Made by a program: the position numbers and the translations under genes
The notes under the pieces: model-generated
Database searches by the model: none
Seen by the model: only the letters and a program-made list of their open reading frames with translations
Told to the model about the DNA's origin: nothing
In this document: in pieces, positions 9,021 to 17,079 of the stretch
Position numbering within the stretch: the stretch's first letter is position 1
Layout: each line of letters begins with the position of its first letter
Assembly: GCF_902497855.1 (NCBI RefSeq)
Contig: NZ_CABVHU010000025.1
Coordinates: forward strand, 1 to 64,000
DNA: 64,000 bases
Direction: 5' to 3'
DNA from: Pseudomonas fluorescens
GTDB lineage: Bacteria; Pseudomonadota; Gammaproteobacteria; Pseudomonadales; Pseudomonadaceae

Positions 9021-9094
9021 CAAAAGATCGTCCGAAGGCGATCCGAACCCTCGGCAGCGCCTACACGGGTCCGGTACAACCGGAAGATCTTTTG
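9021..9094. repeat. Degenerate inverted repeat between sbcD and batD copy 1
   Basis: Outer arms CAAAAGATC (9021-9029) and GATCTTTTG (9086-9094) are perfectly complementary. The interior is only partly self-complementary. The AAAAGATC arm resembles the AAAAGATCGCAGCC repeats at 23.6 and 53.0 kb. It may act as a transcript end for the MoxR/Bat operon, whose last stop lies 4 bases away. Confidence 0.5.
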
Positions 9095-9097
9095 CTC

Positions 9098-10732
9098 TTA
9101 TTTCGGATAAAGCGGCGGCAACCCGCTGTCGCCCACCGGGTCATGTACCCGATCGGCAATCGGGATCGCCTTGATCGCGCGCCACAGTTCCTCGCCTTGC
9201 CAGTATTGGCCGGTTTCGCTGTAGAGCGCGCCGTTCAGCCCGTCGAGGGCGTTAGACAGCGGTACGAAGCGAGCGGCCATGTCGGCCAGGGTTTCCGGTT
9301 GTTGTCGGGCCCAGGCGTCGAGGGCCTGGCGAGTGGCGTGGGGGGAATTGGCCTGACAGGCACGCTTGAGTTCGTCGAGCACCGTGCGCGGGCTCGGGCC
9401 GGTCTGCGCGGTTCGCAGGATCGCCGGTTGCCAGCGGGCGCGCCACCAGAGACCGAAGCCCAGGAGGGTGGTGCAGGCCAGGACCAGGGTGCTGAGTTTC
9501 CAGCGCCAGAGGGTTTCGCCGGCGACGGCGGAAATGGCGGTGGGTGCGCCGGCCGCCGTGTCGACCATCAGGCTCGGATTGTTCGCCACGTGCAGGGTCT
9601 GGGCCGGCAGGCTGCTATGTTCCAGGTGATCCTCGAACGTGTTCCACCAGGTCACTTCCACCGCAGGCAACTCGATGGCGCCGCTACGGGTCGGCACCAG
9701 GGCCTCGCGGTCTTCGCGACTGCCGATCAGGCCGCGTTCGCTGTTCTGGTTGCCCAGCACCGGTTGATCCGGGTAGCGCCGCAAGCCGTTGACGTCGGTG
9801 GCGGGCAACGGTGGCAATTGCGAACTGGCCAGGCCCTCGGCCTTCACGATCAGGCGACGGGTCAGGGAGTCGCCCACCTGCGCATGATCCGGTTGCGGGT
9901 TCCAGCTTTCGCTCAGGCTCAGGCTTCGAGCCGGCAGCCAGGGCAAATCGGCCGGATAAGCGCTCGGTTTGGCCTTGACCACCAGCATGATCTCAGAGGA
10001 GCTGACGCGCATCAGCTTGCCGGATTTCGGTACCTGGGAGGTGGCGTCCACCAAGGCGGCATTGAAGATCTGCGCCGGAATGATCACCTCACCGCTGTGC
10101 TGCGGGTAGATCGCGTAGCGCATTTCGATCACGCCGTGGCGCAGGCCATTGATGTCTTTCTCATAGGTGCGCGACTCGCCCAGTTGCTCGATGCGTACAT
10201 CGGCGATCTGCGGGGGCGGCAGGCTGCTGTCATCGTACAGCGACACCGAATGGTAGATCCGCAGGGTCAGGATCGCCTGGGCCTGGACGTACACGCTGTT
10301 TTGATCGAGGCTGGCGTCGATGAACACCGGGGCCAGTTGGTGGCGGCTGTCCTGGGTTTCGCTCTGGACCACTTGCAGGGTGATCGGCTGGCTCTGCGCC
10401 TCACCCAGTTGCAGCGACGCAATCTCCACGCTGCCGGTCTGCCGAGGCAGCAGGGTGATGATCCACCGGGTGGTCGCACGGTTGTCACCTTCAAGGGTGG
10501 TCAACTGGTTGACCTGCCGGGTGCCGCGCACTTCGAACATTGGCTCCAGCGGCGTCAGGTCAGGTTTGCCGAACTGCGTCATGTCTGAGGTTTCCAGGGT
10601 CAGTTCGACCGTCTCGCCGGAGTTCAGGCGACTGCGATCCACACTGGCGACCAGCTCCGCGGCCTGGGCCTGAACGGTGCAGAGCAACAGAGCAGGCGGC
10701 AGCGCCAGCATGGAGAGGGTGAAGCGGGTCAT
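9098..10732 (-). CDS. BatD family protein (MoxR/VWA operon, copy 1)
   Basis: A 544-residue envelope protein. It has a signal peptide (MTRFTLSMLALPPALLLCTV, cleavage near AQA-AE), a long periplasmic beta-sandwich region (oxygen-tolerance/BatD type, with paired statements such as RLNSGETVELTLET and QVGDSLTRRLIVKA), one transmembrane helix at about residue 410 (LSTLVLACTTLLGFGLWW), and a short cytoplasmic helical tail. BatD proteins are encoded with MoxR AAA+ ATPases and VWA proteins and are thought to help assemble or protect envelope complexes; the client is not known here. It overlaps the preceding VWA-TPR gene by ATGA and ends the operon. Confidence 0.88.
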   Translation of the reverse strand: MTRFTLSMLALPPALLLCTVQAQAAELVASVDRSRLNSGETVELTLETSDMTQFGKPDLTPLEPMFEVRGTRQVNQLTTLEGDNRATTRWIITLLPRQTGSVEIASLQLGEAQSQPITLQVVQSETQDSRHQLAPVFIDASLDQNSVYVQAQAILTLRIYHSVSLYDDSSLPPPQIADVRIEQLGESRTYEKDINGLRHGVIEMRYAIYPQHSGEVIIPAQIFNAALVDATSQVPKSGKLMRVSSSEIMLVVKAKPSAYPADLPWLPARSLSLSESWNPQPDHAQVGDSLTRRLIVKAEGLASSQLPPLPATDVNGLRRYPDQPVLGNQNSERGLIGSREDREALVPTRSGAIELPAVEVTWWNTFEDHLEHSSLPAQTLHVANNPSLMVDTAAGAPTAISAVAGETLWRWKLSTLVLACTTLLGFGLWWRARWQPAILRTAQTGPSPRTVLDELKRACQANSPHATRQALDAWARQQPETLADMAARFVPLSNALDGLNGALYSETGQYWQGEELWRAIKAIPIADRVHDPVGDSGLPPLYPK

Positions 10733-12468
10733 CGAGTTTTTCCCTGATCCTGATGTTGTTGCTGTTCGTACCAGAATTTGCGCCTGAGCAATTCGCCCGG
10801 GTCATCCGGGATCTTGCGCAGCCATTGCTCCAACGCCTGGCGCTGTTCGCCATCGATGCTGTCAGTTGTCGGGCGCATCGGCGGCCTGGTGTGCTGTTCA
10901 TCCCCCAGCTCACTGCCGGGGACTTCGTTGGCCCCCGGTTTTGGCGGCGTCGCCGACGGCTGCCCGGCATCTGCCGTGGACTGTTGGGCGTCGGTTTGCG
11001 GTTCGCCGTTGCCCGATGATTGAGTGGCCGCGCCGGGCGGTGGTTGCTGCTGGCTGGCCTGGTTTTGGTCGCCCGGGTTTTGCTCCGGCTTGACCTGCGG
11101 CGGGGTGTTTTTCTGCTTGATCAGATTTTCCACCAGTGCCTTGTTGGTCAACGCCGGGCGTAAATCCGGCTGACGTTCGAGCGCCTGTTCGTAAGCGTCC
11201 AGCGCTGCTTCCAGCTCACCGCTCCTGGCCAGGGCGTTGCCTCGATTGTAGTGGGCGTGGGCGTCGTTGCCTGCGGCGAACCGCTGAGCGGCGCCACTGT
11301 AGTCGCCGGCTTCATACAGCGCCACGCCTTGCCATTGCGGGTCGGCGAAATGCTCTGCGGCCTCCGCCGGGCGCTTCTGGTTGAGCAAGTGCATACCTTG
11401 CTGATCCGGTCGCAGCCACAGGTCCTGGAAGTCGAAGGCGTAGCCGGCTTGCGGCAGCAGCAACAGCAGCGGCAGGCAGAACAGCCAGCCGCGGCGACCG
11501 GCGCAGGCTGCCAGCAGCAACAGCGGCAACAATAGCCAGTAACCCTGATCGGCCCAGCTGTCGAGGCGCACGGTCTGGCCGTCATTGATCAGTGTGCGCG
11601 GGCCGTCGAGCAGGCCTAACGCACGCAGATCGGCATCGTCCAGGCGCGCGTGGCGATAGCGCCCGTCCAGTGCACTGGCAAAGGCTTTCAGGCCGGGTTC
11701 GTCCAGATGCGGCACCAGGATCGCGCCCTGGCCATCCTTGAGGAAACTGCCGTCCTCCTGCGTGATCGGCGCTCCTTCGGCAGTGCCGATGCCGAGCATC
11801 AGCAATTGCGTCGGTTTGCCCTCCAACGCCTGACGGATCCCTTGACGCTCCTGTTCGGTCAGGGTCGAACCGATGAGCAGGATCCGCCCCGCGCCGAGGG
11901 CGCCCTGATTCAGCAGGGCAAGGGCCTTGCCCACGGCCAGGTCGGCGCGATGGCCGGCCTGGGGCATCAGCGACGGCTTGAGCGCATCCAGCAGATTACG
12001 GCTGGTGGACAGGTCATCCGACAGCGGTACCAGGGTGTGGGCGCTGCCGGCGTAGACGACGATGGCGGTCTGGGCGTCGCTGCGGTAGTGCAGCAAGTCG
12101 AACAGCTTGCGCCGCGCCTGTTCCAGGCGGTTCGGGGTCACGTCGGTGGCGAGCATTTCCGGGGTCAGCTCCAGGATCACCACCAGCGGATCGGCCGGTT
12201 TCTGACTGGCTTGCTCGACACGTTCCCAACCCGGCCCCAGCAACGCCAGGATGGTCAGCACCCACGCCACGCCCAGGGCGATCCATGGCAGTTTGCTGGC
12301 GCGACCGCTGCCACCACTGAGCAACGCCGCATGAAAGGCCGGCGGCAGGATCATCTGCCAGCGCCCCGCACGTTTCTGTCGGTGCCAGAGTTGCCACAGC
12401 AGCCAGCCGAGCAGCGGCAACAGCAGCAGCCACCAGGGGCGAAACAAGAAGGGCCAGAGCGCACTCAT
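10729..12468 (-). CDS. VWA and TPR domain membrane protein (BatB/BatC-like, copy 1)
   Basis: A 579-residue protein. It starts with two transmembrane segments (LFRPWWLLLLPLLGWLLWQL and a second near residues 62-80), then a von Willebrand A domain (about 90-285), further membrane segments near residues 310-345, a TPR pair (YNRGNALARSGELEAALDAY and following) and a low-complexity Pro/Gln/Asn-rich linker. The VWA metal-ion site is degenerate: the position of the usual D-x-S-x-S reads LELTPEM, so it probably does not bind a divalent ion, unlike its copy 2 paralogue. It overlaps neighbours on both sides by four bases. Presumed role is as membrane scaffold for the MoxR ATPase. Confidence 0.88.
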   Translation of the reverse strand: MSALWPFLFRPWWLLLLPLLGWLLWQLWHRQKRAGRWQMILPPAFHAALLSGGSGRASKLPWIALGVAWVLTILALLGPGWERVEQASQKPADPLVVILELTPEMLATDVTPNRLEQARRKLFDLLHYRSDAQTAIVVYAGSAHTLVPLSDDLSTSRNLLDALKPSLMPQAGHRADLAVGKALALLNQGALGAGRILLIGSTLTEQERQGIRQALEGKPTQLLMLGIGTAEGAPITQEDGSFLKDGQGAILVPHLDEPGLKAFASALDGRYRHARLDDADLRALGLLDGPRTLINDGQTVRLDSWADQGYWLLLPLLLLAACAGRRGWLFCLPLLLLLPQAGYAFDFQDLWLRPDQQGMHLLNQKRPAEAAEHFADPQWQGVALYEAGDYSGAAQRFAAGNDAHAHYNRGNALARSGELEAALDAYEQALERQPDLRPALTNKALVENLIKQKNTPPQVKPEQNPGDQNQASQQQPPPGAATQSSGNGEPQTDAQQSTADAGQPSATPPKPGANEVPGSELGDEQHTRPPMRPTTDSIDGEQRQALEQWLRKIPDDPGELLRRKFWYEQQQHQDQGKTR

Positions 12469-13544
12469 CGGCGTCTCCGCAGGCGCAGGCGGTTGAGGCG
12501 CCGGCGCCAGCCGGGCAGTTGCGATTGCAAGAACAGATCCTTGGTGAAGAGGCGTTGCAAGGGGTTGTCCGGCCAGAGTTCGCGGACCACCAGCAGCATG
12601 CTCAGCAGCAACGCCATTGCCAGAGGCCAGTGATACAAGGCCTGGGCCGGACGCGCCTGGGTGGGTTGTTGCGTCACCGGTTCGAGTGTGTCGAGCATGT
12701 CCTTGATCGCCTGCAGCTCCTGGCCATCGCGGGCGCGGAAGTACTTGCCGCCTGTGGCGTCGGCGATGGCTTTCAAGGACGGCTCGTCGAGGTCCAGGCT
12801 CGGGTTGATCCCCAGAAAGCCCAGGGTGCCACTGTCCTCCGGATCGGCACCGATGCCGATGGGGTAGATTTTCACCCCTTCGAGTGCCGCCAGTCGCGCC
12901 GCCGTCAGCGGGTTGATTTCGCCGCCGTTATTGGCGCCGTCGGTGACCAGAATCAGCACGCGACTTTGCGCCGGGCGCATGCGCAGCCGCTTCAGGGCCA
13001 GGCCGATGGCATCGCCGATCGCGGTGTTCTTGCCGGCGATGCCGATTCGCGCTTCGTCGAGCCAGACCCGCACGGTGTGCCGGTCAAAGGTCAGCGGTGC
13101 CTGCAGGTAAGCCTGGCTGCCAAACAGGATCAGCCCGACCCGGTCGCCTTCGCGACGTTCGAGGAAGTCGCCGAGCAAATGCTGGACCAATGTCAGGCGG
13201 CTGACCTCGTCGTCCTGCCAGCGCATGTCGGGAAAGTCCATGGAACCGGACACGTCCACCGCGACCAGCAGGTCGCGGCCGCTGGCGGCAATCGGCAGCG
13301 GCTCGCCAAGCCATTGCGGGCGCGCCGCGGCGATCAGCAGCAACAACCACAGGAGAATGAACGGCGCTTGTTGGCGCCAGGCCGGCAGGTTGGCTCGGGC
13401 GCGGCGCCGGGCCAGGCCTTCGAGGTCACTGAGGAAGCTGACCTTGAGCGCCGGCTCGCCACTGTCCGCCACCGGCAGCACCAGGCGTAACAGCCAGGGC
13501 AGCGGCAGCAGGGCGAACATCCACGGCCAGGCGAATTCAAACAT
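12465..13544 (-). CDS. VWA domain membrane protein (BatA-like, copy 1)
   Basis: A 359-residue protein with the BatA layout: N-terminal transmembrane segments (WPWMFALLPLPWLLRLVLPV and ILLWLLLLIAAARP), a von Willebrand A domain with an intact MIDAS motif (LLVAVDVSGSMDFPDM, about residues 90-105; later threonine in NTAIGDAIGLAL and aspartate in ILVTDGANNGG), and a C-terminal transmembrane helix (PLAMALLLSMLLVVREL) with a basic tail. It is placed to interact with MoxR on the cytoplasmic side. The start overlaps the DUF4381 gene by eight bases. Confidence 0.9.
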   Translation of the reverse strand: MFEFAWPWMFALLPLPWLLRLVLPVADSGEPALKVSFLSDLEGLARRRARANLPAWRQQAPFILLWLLLLIAAARPQWLGEPLPIAASGRDLLVAVDVSGSMDFPDMRWQDDEVSRLTLVQHLLGDFLERREGDRVGLILFGSQAYLQAPLTFDRHTVRVWLDEARIGIAGKNTAIGDAIGLALKRLRMRPAQSRVLILVTDGANNGGEINPLTAARLAALEGVKIYPIGIGADPEDSGTLGFLGINPSLDLDEPSLKAIADATGGKYFRARDGQELQAIKDMLDTLEPVTQQPTQARPAQALYHWPLAMALLLSMLLVVRELWPDNPLQRLFTKDLFLQSQLPGWRRRLNRLRLRRRR

Positions 13545-14031
13545 GCTTGCGAATCCAGGTTTCGATGGCTTGGGTCAGGCCGGCGATGGCCTTGTCGTCG
13601 AGCTTGCATTCCGGTTTGTAGGCGCCTTCGACCAGCACCATCCAGCGGGTCAGCCCCGCGGCCGGGCAGCGGTTGTCGAGAAAGGCCAGCCATTTGCGCC
13701 CGTTCAAGGTATGGCTCTGGCTGTACGGATAGTGGTTGCGGCACAGGCGCTTGAGCAAACCGTTGAGTTGCTGCAGCCAGGCACCGGCCGGTGCGCCGTC
13801 GTAAGGCTTGGGCATCCGTGCCAGCTCGGCCAGGGCCGCGATGCGCACCGGGTCCAGCGGCTGTTCGGCGCGCACCACAGGGCGCTTGTCGCAAAGCAAA
13901 CGCCGCAACCGCCAGAGGCCGAGACCGACCGCAGGCAGTAATAGCAGCAATAACCACCAGCCCGGCGCCGGTGGCCAGAATTCGATCGGTGGCGGCGAAA
14001 TCAGCGGTTGCAGTTGCTCGAGGCTGCTCAT
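13537..14031 (-). CDS. DUF4381 domain membrane protein (MoxR/VWA operon, copy 1)
   Basis: A 164-residue protein beginning with a short periplasmic stretch (LQPLISPPPIEFWPPAPGWW), one strong transmembrane helix (WWLLLLLLPAVGLGLWRL), and a cytoplasmic helical domain with the RKWLAFLDNR motif that has a counterpart (KEWQAYLEKH) in the copy 2 paralogue. DUF4381 genes accompany MoxR/DUF58/VWA operons; the biochemical role is unknown. It overlaps DUF58 by four bases and batA by eight. Confidence 0.85.
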   Translation of the reverse strand: MSSLEQLQPLISPPPIEFWPPAPGWWLLLLLLPAVGLGLWRLRRLLCDKRPVVRAEQPLDPVRIAALAELARMPKPYDGAPAGAWLQQLNGLLKRLCRNHYPYSQSHTLNGRKWLAFLDNRCPAAGLTRWMVLVEGAYKPECKLDDKAIAGLTQAIETWIRKHV

Positions 14032-14981
14032 CGGCTTTTCCCAGGACGTTCCGGGTTCAGGTACTCGCGCAGTTGTTCGACCATCTCGCTCTGGGTGCTT
14101 AACGGCATCAACAGTACCCGCAGTTTCTGCGCCAGCAGTTCCCAGCGAGCGACGCGTGCCTCGGCCTGGGCGCGGTAAGTCTGGCGCAGGTCGAAATTGA
14201 GGGTGTCGAGTTCCAGTTGCGCCCCCCGTTCCGCGAAGCGCAACAGCCCGGCGGCGGGCAGGGCATGATCAAGCGGATCGGACACCGGCAGCAGCAACAG
14301 GTCGCAATGGCGCGACAATAGGCTCAGCTGCTGTTCGGCGCCCTCGGTCAGGGCGCGTTCGTCGCAGATCACGATCACCAGGCTGCCAGGACGCAGGACT
14401 TCCCGGGCACGGCGCAGCGCCATGTTGAACGCGTCGCGGTCCGGCTCGGTTTCGGTGTGCAACGACTGATTGACCCGCACCAGGCGGTTGAGCAACTGCA
14501 ACAGGCTTTGCTTGCTGCGCCGTGGCTTGATCTCGTAATGCTCCTTGTCGCCGAACACCAGGCCGCCGACCCGGTCGTTATGGCCCAGCGCCGCCCAGCC
14601 AATCAGACTGGCGGCCTGGGCGGCGAGCACCGATTTGAACATCAGCCCCGAACCGAAAAACAGTCGACAGCTTTGCTCGACCATGATGAAAATCGGGCGC
14701 TCGCGTTCTTCGTGGAACAGCTTGGTGTGAGGCTCCTGGGTGCGGGCGGTGACGCGCCAATCGATGCTGCGCACGTCGTCGCCGGCCTGATAGACCCGCA
14801 CCTGATCGAAATCCACGCCACGGCCTCGCAGTTTCGAATGGTGCAGGCCGATCAGCGGGCTGCGCTGGCTCGGCGTGGAGAACAATTGCACTTCACGCAC
14901 GCGATGGCGCATCTCGATCAGTTCGGCGAGGCTGACACGGATGCCCGGTTCGGACGGCAGGATGGCGGTCATCGGGGTCAA
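14028..14981 (-). CDS. DUF58 domain protein (MoxR/VWA operon, copy 1)
   Basis: A 317-residue cytoplasmic protein carrying the DUF58 signature LRGRGVDFDQVRVYQAGDD followed by SIDWRVTARTQEPHTK. The C-terminal half folds as a degenerate VWA-like domain (FIMVEQSCRLFFGSG at the usual MIDAS position, so metal binding is doubtful). DUF58 proteins are constant partners of MoxR ATPases and may couple ATPase and substrate. Gene junctions on both sides are ATGA overlaps. Confidence 0.9.
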   Translation of the reverse strand: MTPMTAILPSEPGIRVSLAELIEMRHRVREVQLFSTPSQRSPLIGLHHSKLRGRGVDFDQVRVYQAGDDVRSIDWRVTARTQEPHTKLFHEERERPIFIMVEQSCRLFFGSGLMFKSVLAAQAASLIGWAALGHNDRVGGLVFGDKEHYEIKPRRSKQSLLQLLNRLVRVNQSLHTETEPDRDAFNMALRRAREVLRPGSLVIVICDERALTEGAEQQLSLLSRHCDLLLLPVSDPLDHALPAAGLLRFAERGAQLELDTLNFDLRQTYRAQAEARVARWELLAQKLRVLLMPLSTQSEMVEQLREYLNPERPGKSR

Positions 14982-15937
14982 GCGACGGCTACGACGTCGA
15001 GAATCCGCTGGACCACCCGGTCCTGGTCGATACCGGCGGCTTCGGCTTCAAAGGAAAGAATGATGCGGTGGCGCAGTACGTCGAACAGCACGGCTTGAAT
15101 GTCTTCGGGGCTGACGAAATCTCGCCCGGCGAGCCAGGCGTGGGCCCGGGCGCAACGGTCCAGGGCAATCGAGCCGCGAGGGCTGGCGCCATAGGCGATC
15201 CATTCGGCCATCTCCGGGTCGAACTTGGCCGGGGTGCGCGTGGCCATGACCAGTTGCACCAGGTATTCCTCCACGGCGTCGGCCATGTACAGGCCGAGAA
15301 TCTCCTTGCGCGCGGCGAAGATTGCCTGCTGGCTGACCCGTCGCTCGGGCTTGGTTTCGCCGTTCAAGGCTTCGCCGCGGGCTTGCTGCAGGATGCGGCG
15401 TTCGACGGCAGCGTCCGGAAAGCCGATTTTCACGTGCATCAGGAAACGGTCCAGCTGCGCTTCGGGCAACGGGTAGGTGCCTTCCTGCTCGATCGGGTTC
15501 TGCGTGGCCATCACCAGGAACAACGGCGACAACTCATAGGTGCTGCGCCCGACACTGACCTGACGCTCGCCCATGGCTTCGAGCAGTGCCGACTGGACCT
15601 TGGCCGGTGCCCGGTTGATTTCGTCCGCCAGCACCAGGTTGTGGAAGATCGGCCCTTGCTGGAACACGAAACTGCCGGTCTCCGGGCGATAGATTTCCGT
15701 GCCGGTGATGTCGGCCGGCAACAGGTCGGGGGTGAACTGGATGCGGTGGAACTGGGCTTCGATGCCTTCGGCGAGTTCTTTGATGGCCTTGGTCTTGGCC
15801 AGGCCCGGCGCGCCCTCGACCAGCATGTGGCCGTCGGCAAGCAAGGCGATGAGCAAGCGCTCGATGAGTTTTTCCTGGCCGAGAATCTGCGTTGAAAGAA
15901 AGGTTCGCAGCGCAAGCAGCGCTTCACGATGTTCCAT
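14978..15937 (-). CDS. MoxR family AAA+ ATPase (copy 1)
   Basis: A 319-residue AAA+ ATPase, first gene of its operon. Walker A is EGAPGLAKT (the MoxR variant of GxPGxGKT), Walker B is LVLADEINRAPAKVQSALLEAM, and sensor 1 lies in VMATQNPIEQEGTYPLPEAQ; the C-terminal lid contains GASPRGSIALDRCARAHAWL. MoxR proteins act as chaperone-like ATPases that insert cofactors or assemble multiprotein complexes with VWA partners. The operon order moxR-DUF58-DUF4381-batA-batB-batD next to gdhB matches what I recall of PAO1 PA3068-PA3075, so this copy appears to be the conserved Pseudomonas one. Confidence 0.93.
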   Translation of the reverse strand: MEHREALLALRTFLSTQILGQEKLIERLLIALLADGHMLVEGAPGLAKTKAIKELAEGIEAQFHRIQFTPDLLPADITGTEIYRPETGSFVFQQGPIFHNLVLADEINRAPAKVQSALLEAMGERQVSVGRSTYELSPLFLVMATQNPIEQEGTYPLPEAQLDRFLMHVKIGFPDAAVERRILQQARGEALNGETKPERRVSQQAIFAARKEILGLYMADAVEEYLVQLVMATRTPAKFDPEMAEWIAYGASPRGSIALDRCARAHAWLAGRDFVSPEDIQAVLFDVLRHRIILSFEAEAAGIDQDRVVQRILDVVAVA

Positions 15938-16116
15938 CGATGACTGTTCCTGGAAAGGGTGACCGCAGACGTTCCGGTAACGCCAGGGCTGGGGGCGTTA
16001 CTTTAAAGCATCGCGGGGGGTGGCGACTAACGGCATTTTGCTTAAAAGGTGGGAAATGCTTGAGGAAACTCTTTGAAATTTGCAGGGCGGGGAGCTCGGT
16101 GGTGAGCTCTCGGACC

Positions 16117-16201
16117 TCTTCGCGAGCAGGCTCGCTCCCACAGGTGACCGAATCGGTTGATTGAAACGCGATCATTGTGGGAGCGAGCCTGCTCGCGAAG
16201 G
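16117..16201. repeat. Inverted repeat of the CTCGCGAGC type
   Basis: Left arm CTTCGCGAGCAGGCTCGCTC and right arm GAGCGAGCCTGCTCGCGAAG are perfect reverse complements around a spacer of about 45 bases. This is a different REP subtype from the GGCTTGCCAGC units. It stands between moxR copy 1 and the small acidic protein gene. The rest of the 15938-16221 gap, upstream of moxR, shows no gene. Confidence 0.88.
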
Positions 16202-16221
16202 GGCCGGCACAGGCGCCTGAA

Positions 16222-16575
16222 TCAGAGCTCGCTGATATAGGTCCCGGTCCCCTTGAGAATATTCTGCAAGGTTTCTTCCACCTCCGCCAGATCGCTCGCA
16301 TCAGTGTTGTGAATGATCTCCAGAGAATCATCCCCATTCAACGCATCGGCATCAGCCGCCGCAATTTCGATCAGCAGGCGAGTAGGGCTGAGAGTGACTT
16401 TCACGCCGTCCAGGGTCGAAGGCTCGCCGTCGAGGGTGATTTCCAGTTCGTCTTCGTCCGGGTAGCGAGTCATCAGGAACATATCGCCCCGTTCACTGTG
16501 GCAGCACAGCATCGCCATGTTGTCTTCCTCGTCATCGCAGGGGTTGACGATCAAGAGGGGGGTGGTCATTTGCAT
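16222..16575 (-). CDS. Small acidic conserved protein of unknown function
   Basis: A 117-residue acidic cytoplasmic protein (MQMTTPLLIVNPCDDEEDNM; many Asp/Glu, no membrane segment). The start at 16575 is chosen because AGGA lies about 7 bases upstream; upstream in-frame sequence to 16614 lacks a comparable site. Strands such as MFLMTRYPDEDELEITLDG suggest a compact beta-rich fold. A small gene in this position next to gdhB and the MoxR operon is conserved in Pseudomonas as far as I recall (PA3069-like). No function is known to me. Confidence 0.7.
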   Translation of the reverse strand: MQMTTPLLIVNPCDDEEDNMAMLCCHSERGDMFLMTRYPDEDELEITLDGEPSTLDGVKVTLSPTRLLIEIAAADADALNGDDSLEIIHNTDASDLAEVEETLQNILKGTGTYISEL

Positions 16576-17079
16576 GGGGAAATCCTGGCTCGGCGAGCGT
16601 TGTGGGCGCAACAAAAAACCAATTCTGCCAGCCCGCGGGAATTTCTGCTCGGCTGAGTGTCAGAGTCCATGTCGTGGTCATCTGGAGTGTTGCTGGTCAT
16701 TTTTAGTACGCAAGTGCCGTAAAGCCGGGCATATAACGCCCGGTTTCCTGTGTGCCTGCTAGTGTTGTTCGAGGCATCGGCCACGCACTGCGTACCGATG
16801 ACCGAATATGTCGCAGCACCGCAAGCACGGGCCTTGCCGCACTGGTTAAGCTGCGCATCGAATGGATACCTGTAAAGACATTGTGCAATCGATCGCAGAG
16901 TCGTTTTTACAGATGCCCATTCATGGAAGGTGAATGTGACCCGAGTGTCTCGTCCAGCTTCACCCACCTGTCATCCTGTTTCCTCTGCCCGAGAATCAGG
17001 AACAGGGTGACGGATCGCCCCGAAAGGGGTTTTGCACGCGACGCTTCCATCAATAACAAGCCCAAGCGGAGTACCACAG
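16576..17079. other. Intergenic region upstream of gdhB, no gene seen
   Basis: About 500 bases between the divergent small acidic gene and gdhB. It contains a 7-bp-stem hairpin at 16724-16743 (GCCGGGC-ATATAAC-GCCCGGT), which could end a transcript, and the small leader hairpin listed separately. Reading both strands I see no credible coding frame and no tRNA-like fold. Promoters for both flanking genes must lie here but I cannot assign -35/-10 boxes with confidence. Confidence 0.6.
17018..17033 (+). promoter_or_regulatory. Terminator-like hairpin in the gdhB leader
   Basis: GCCCCGAAAGGGGTTTT: a CCCC/GGGG stem closed by a GAAA tetraloop and followed by four T residues, about 46 bases before the gdhB start. 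It looks like a small intrinsic terminator or attenuator, but the stem is short and could be incidental. Confidence 0.35.
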
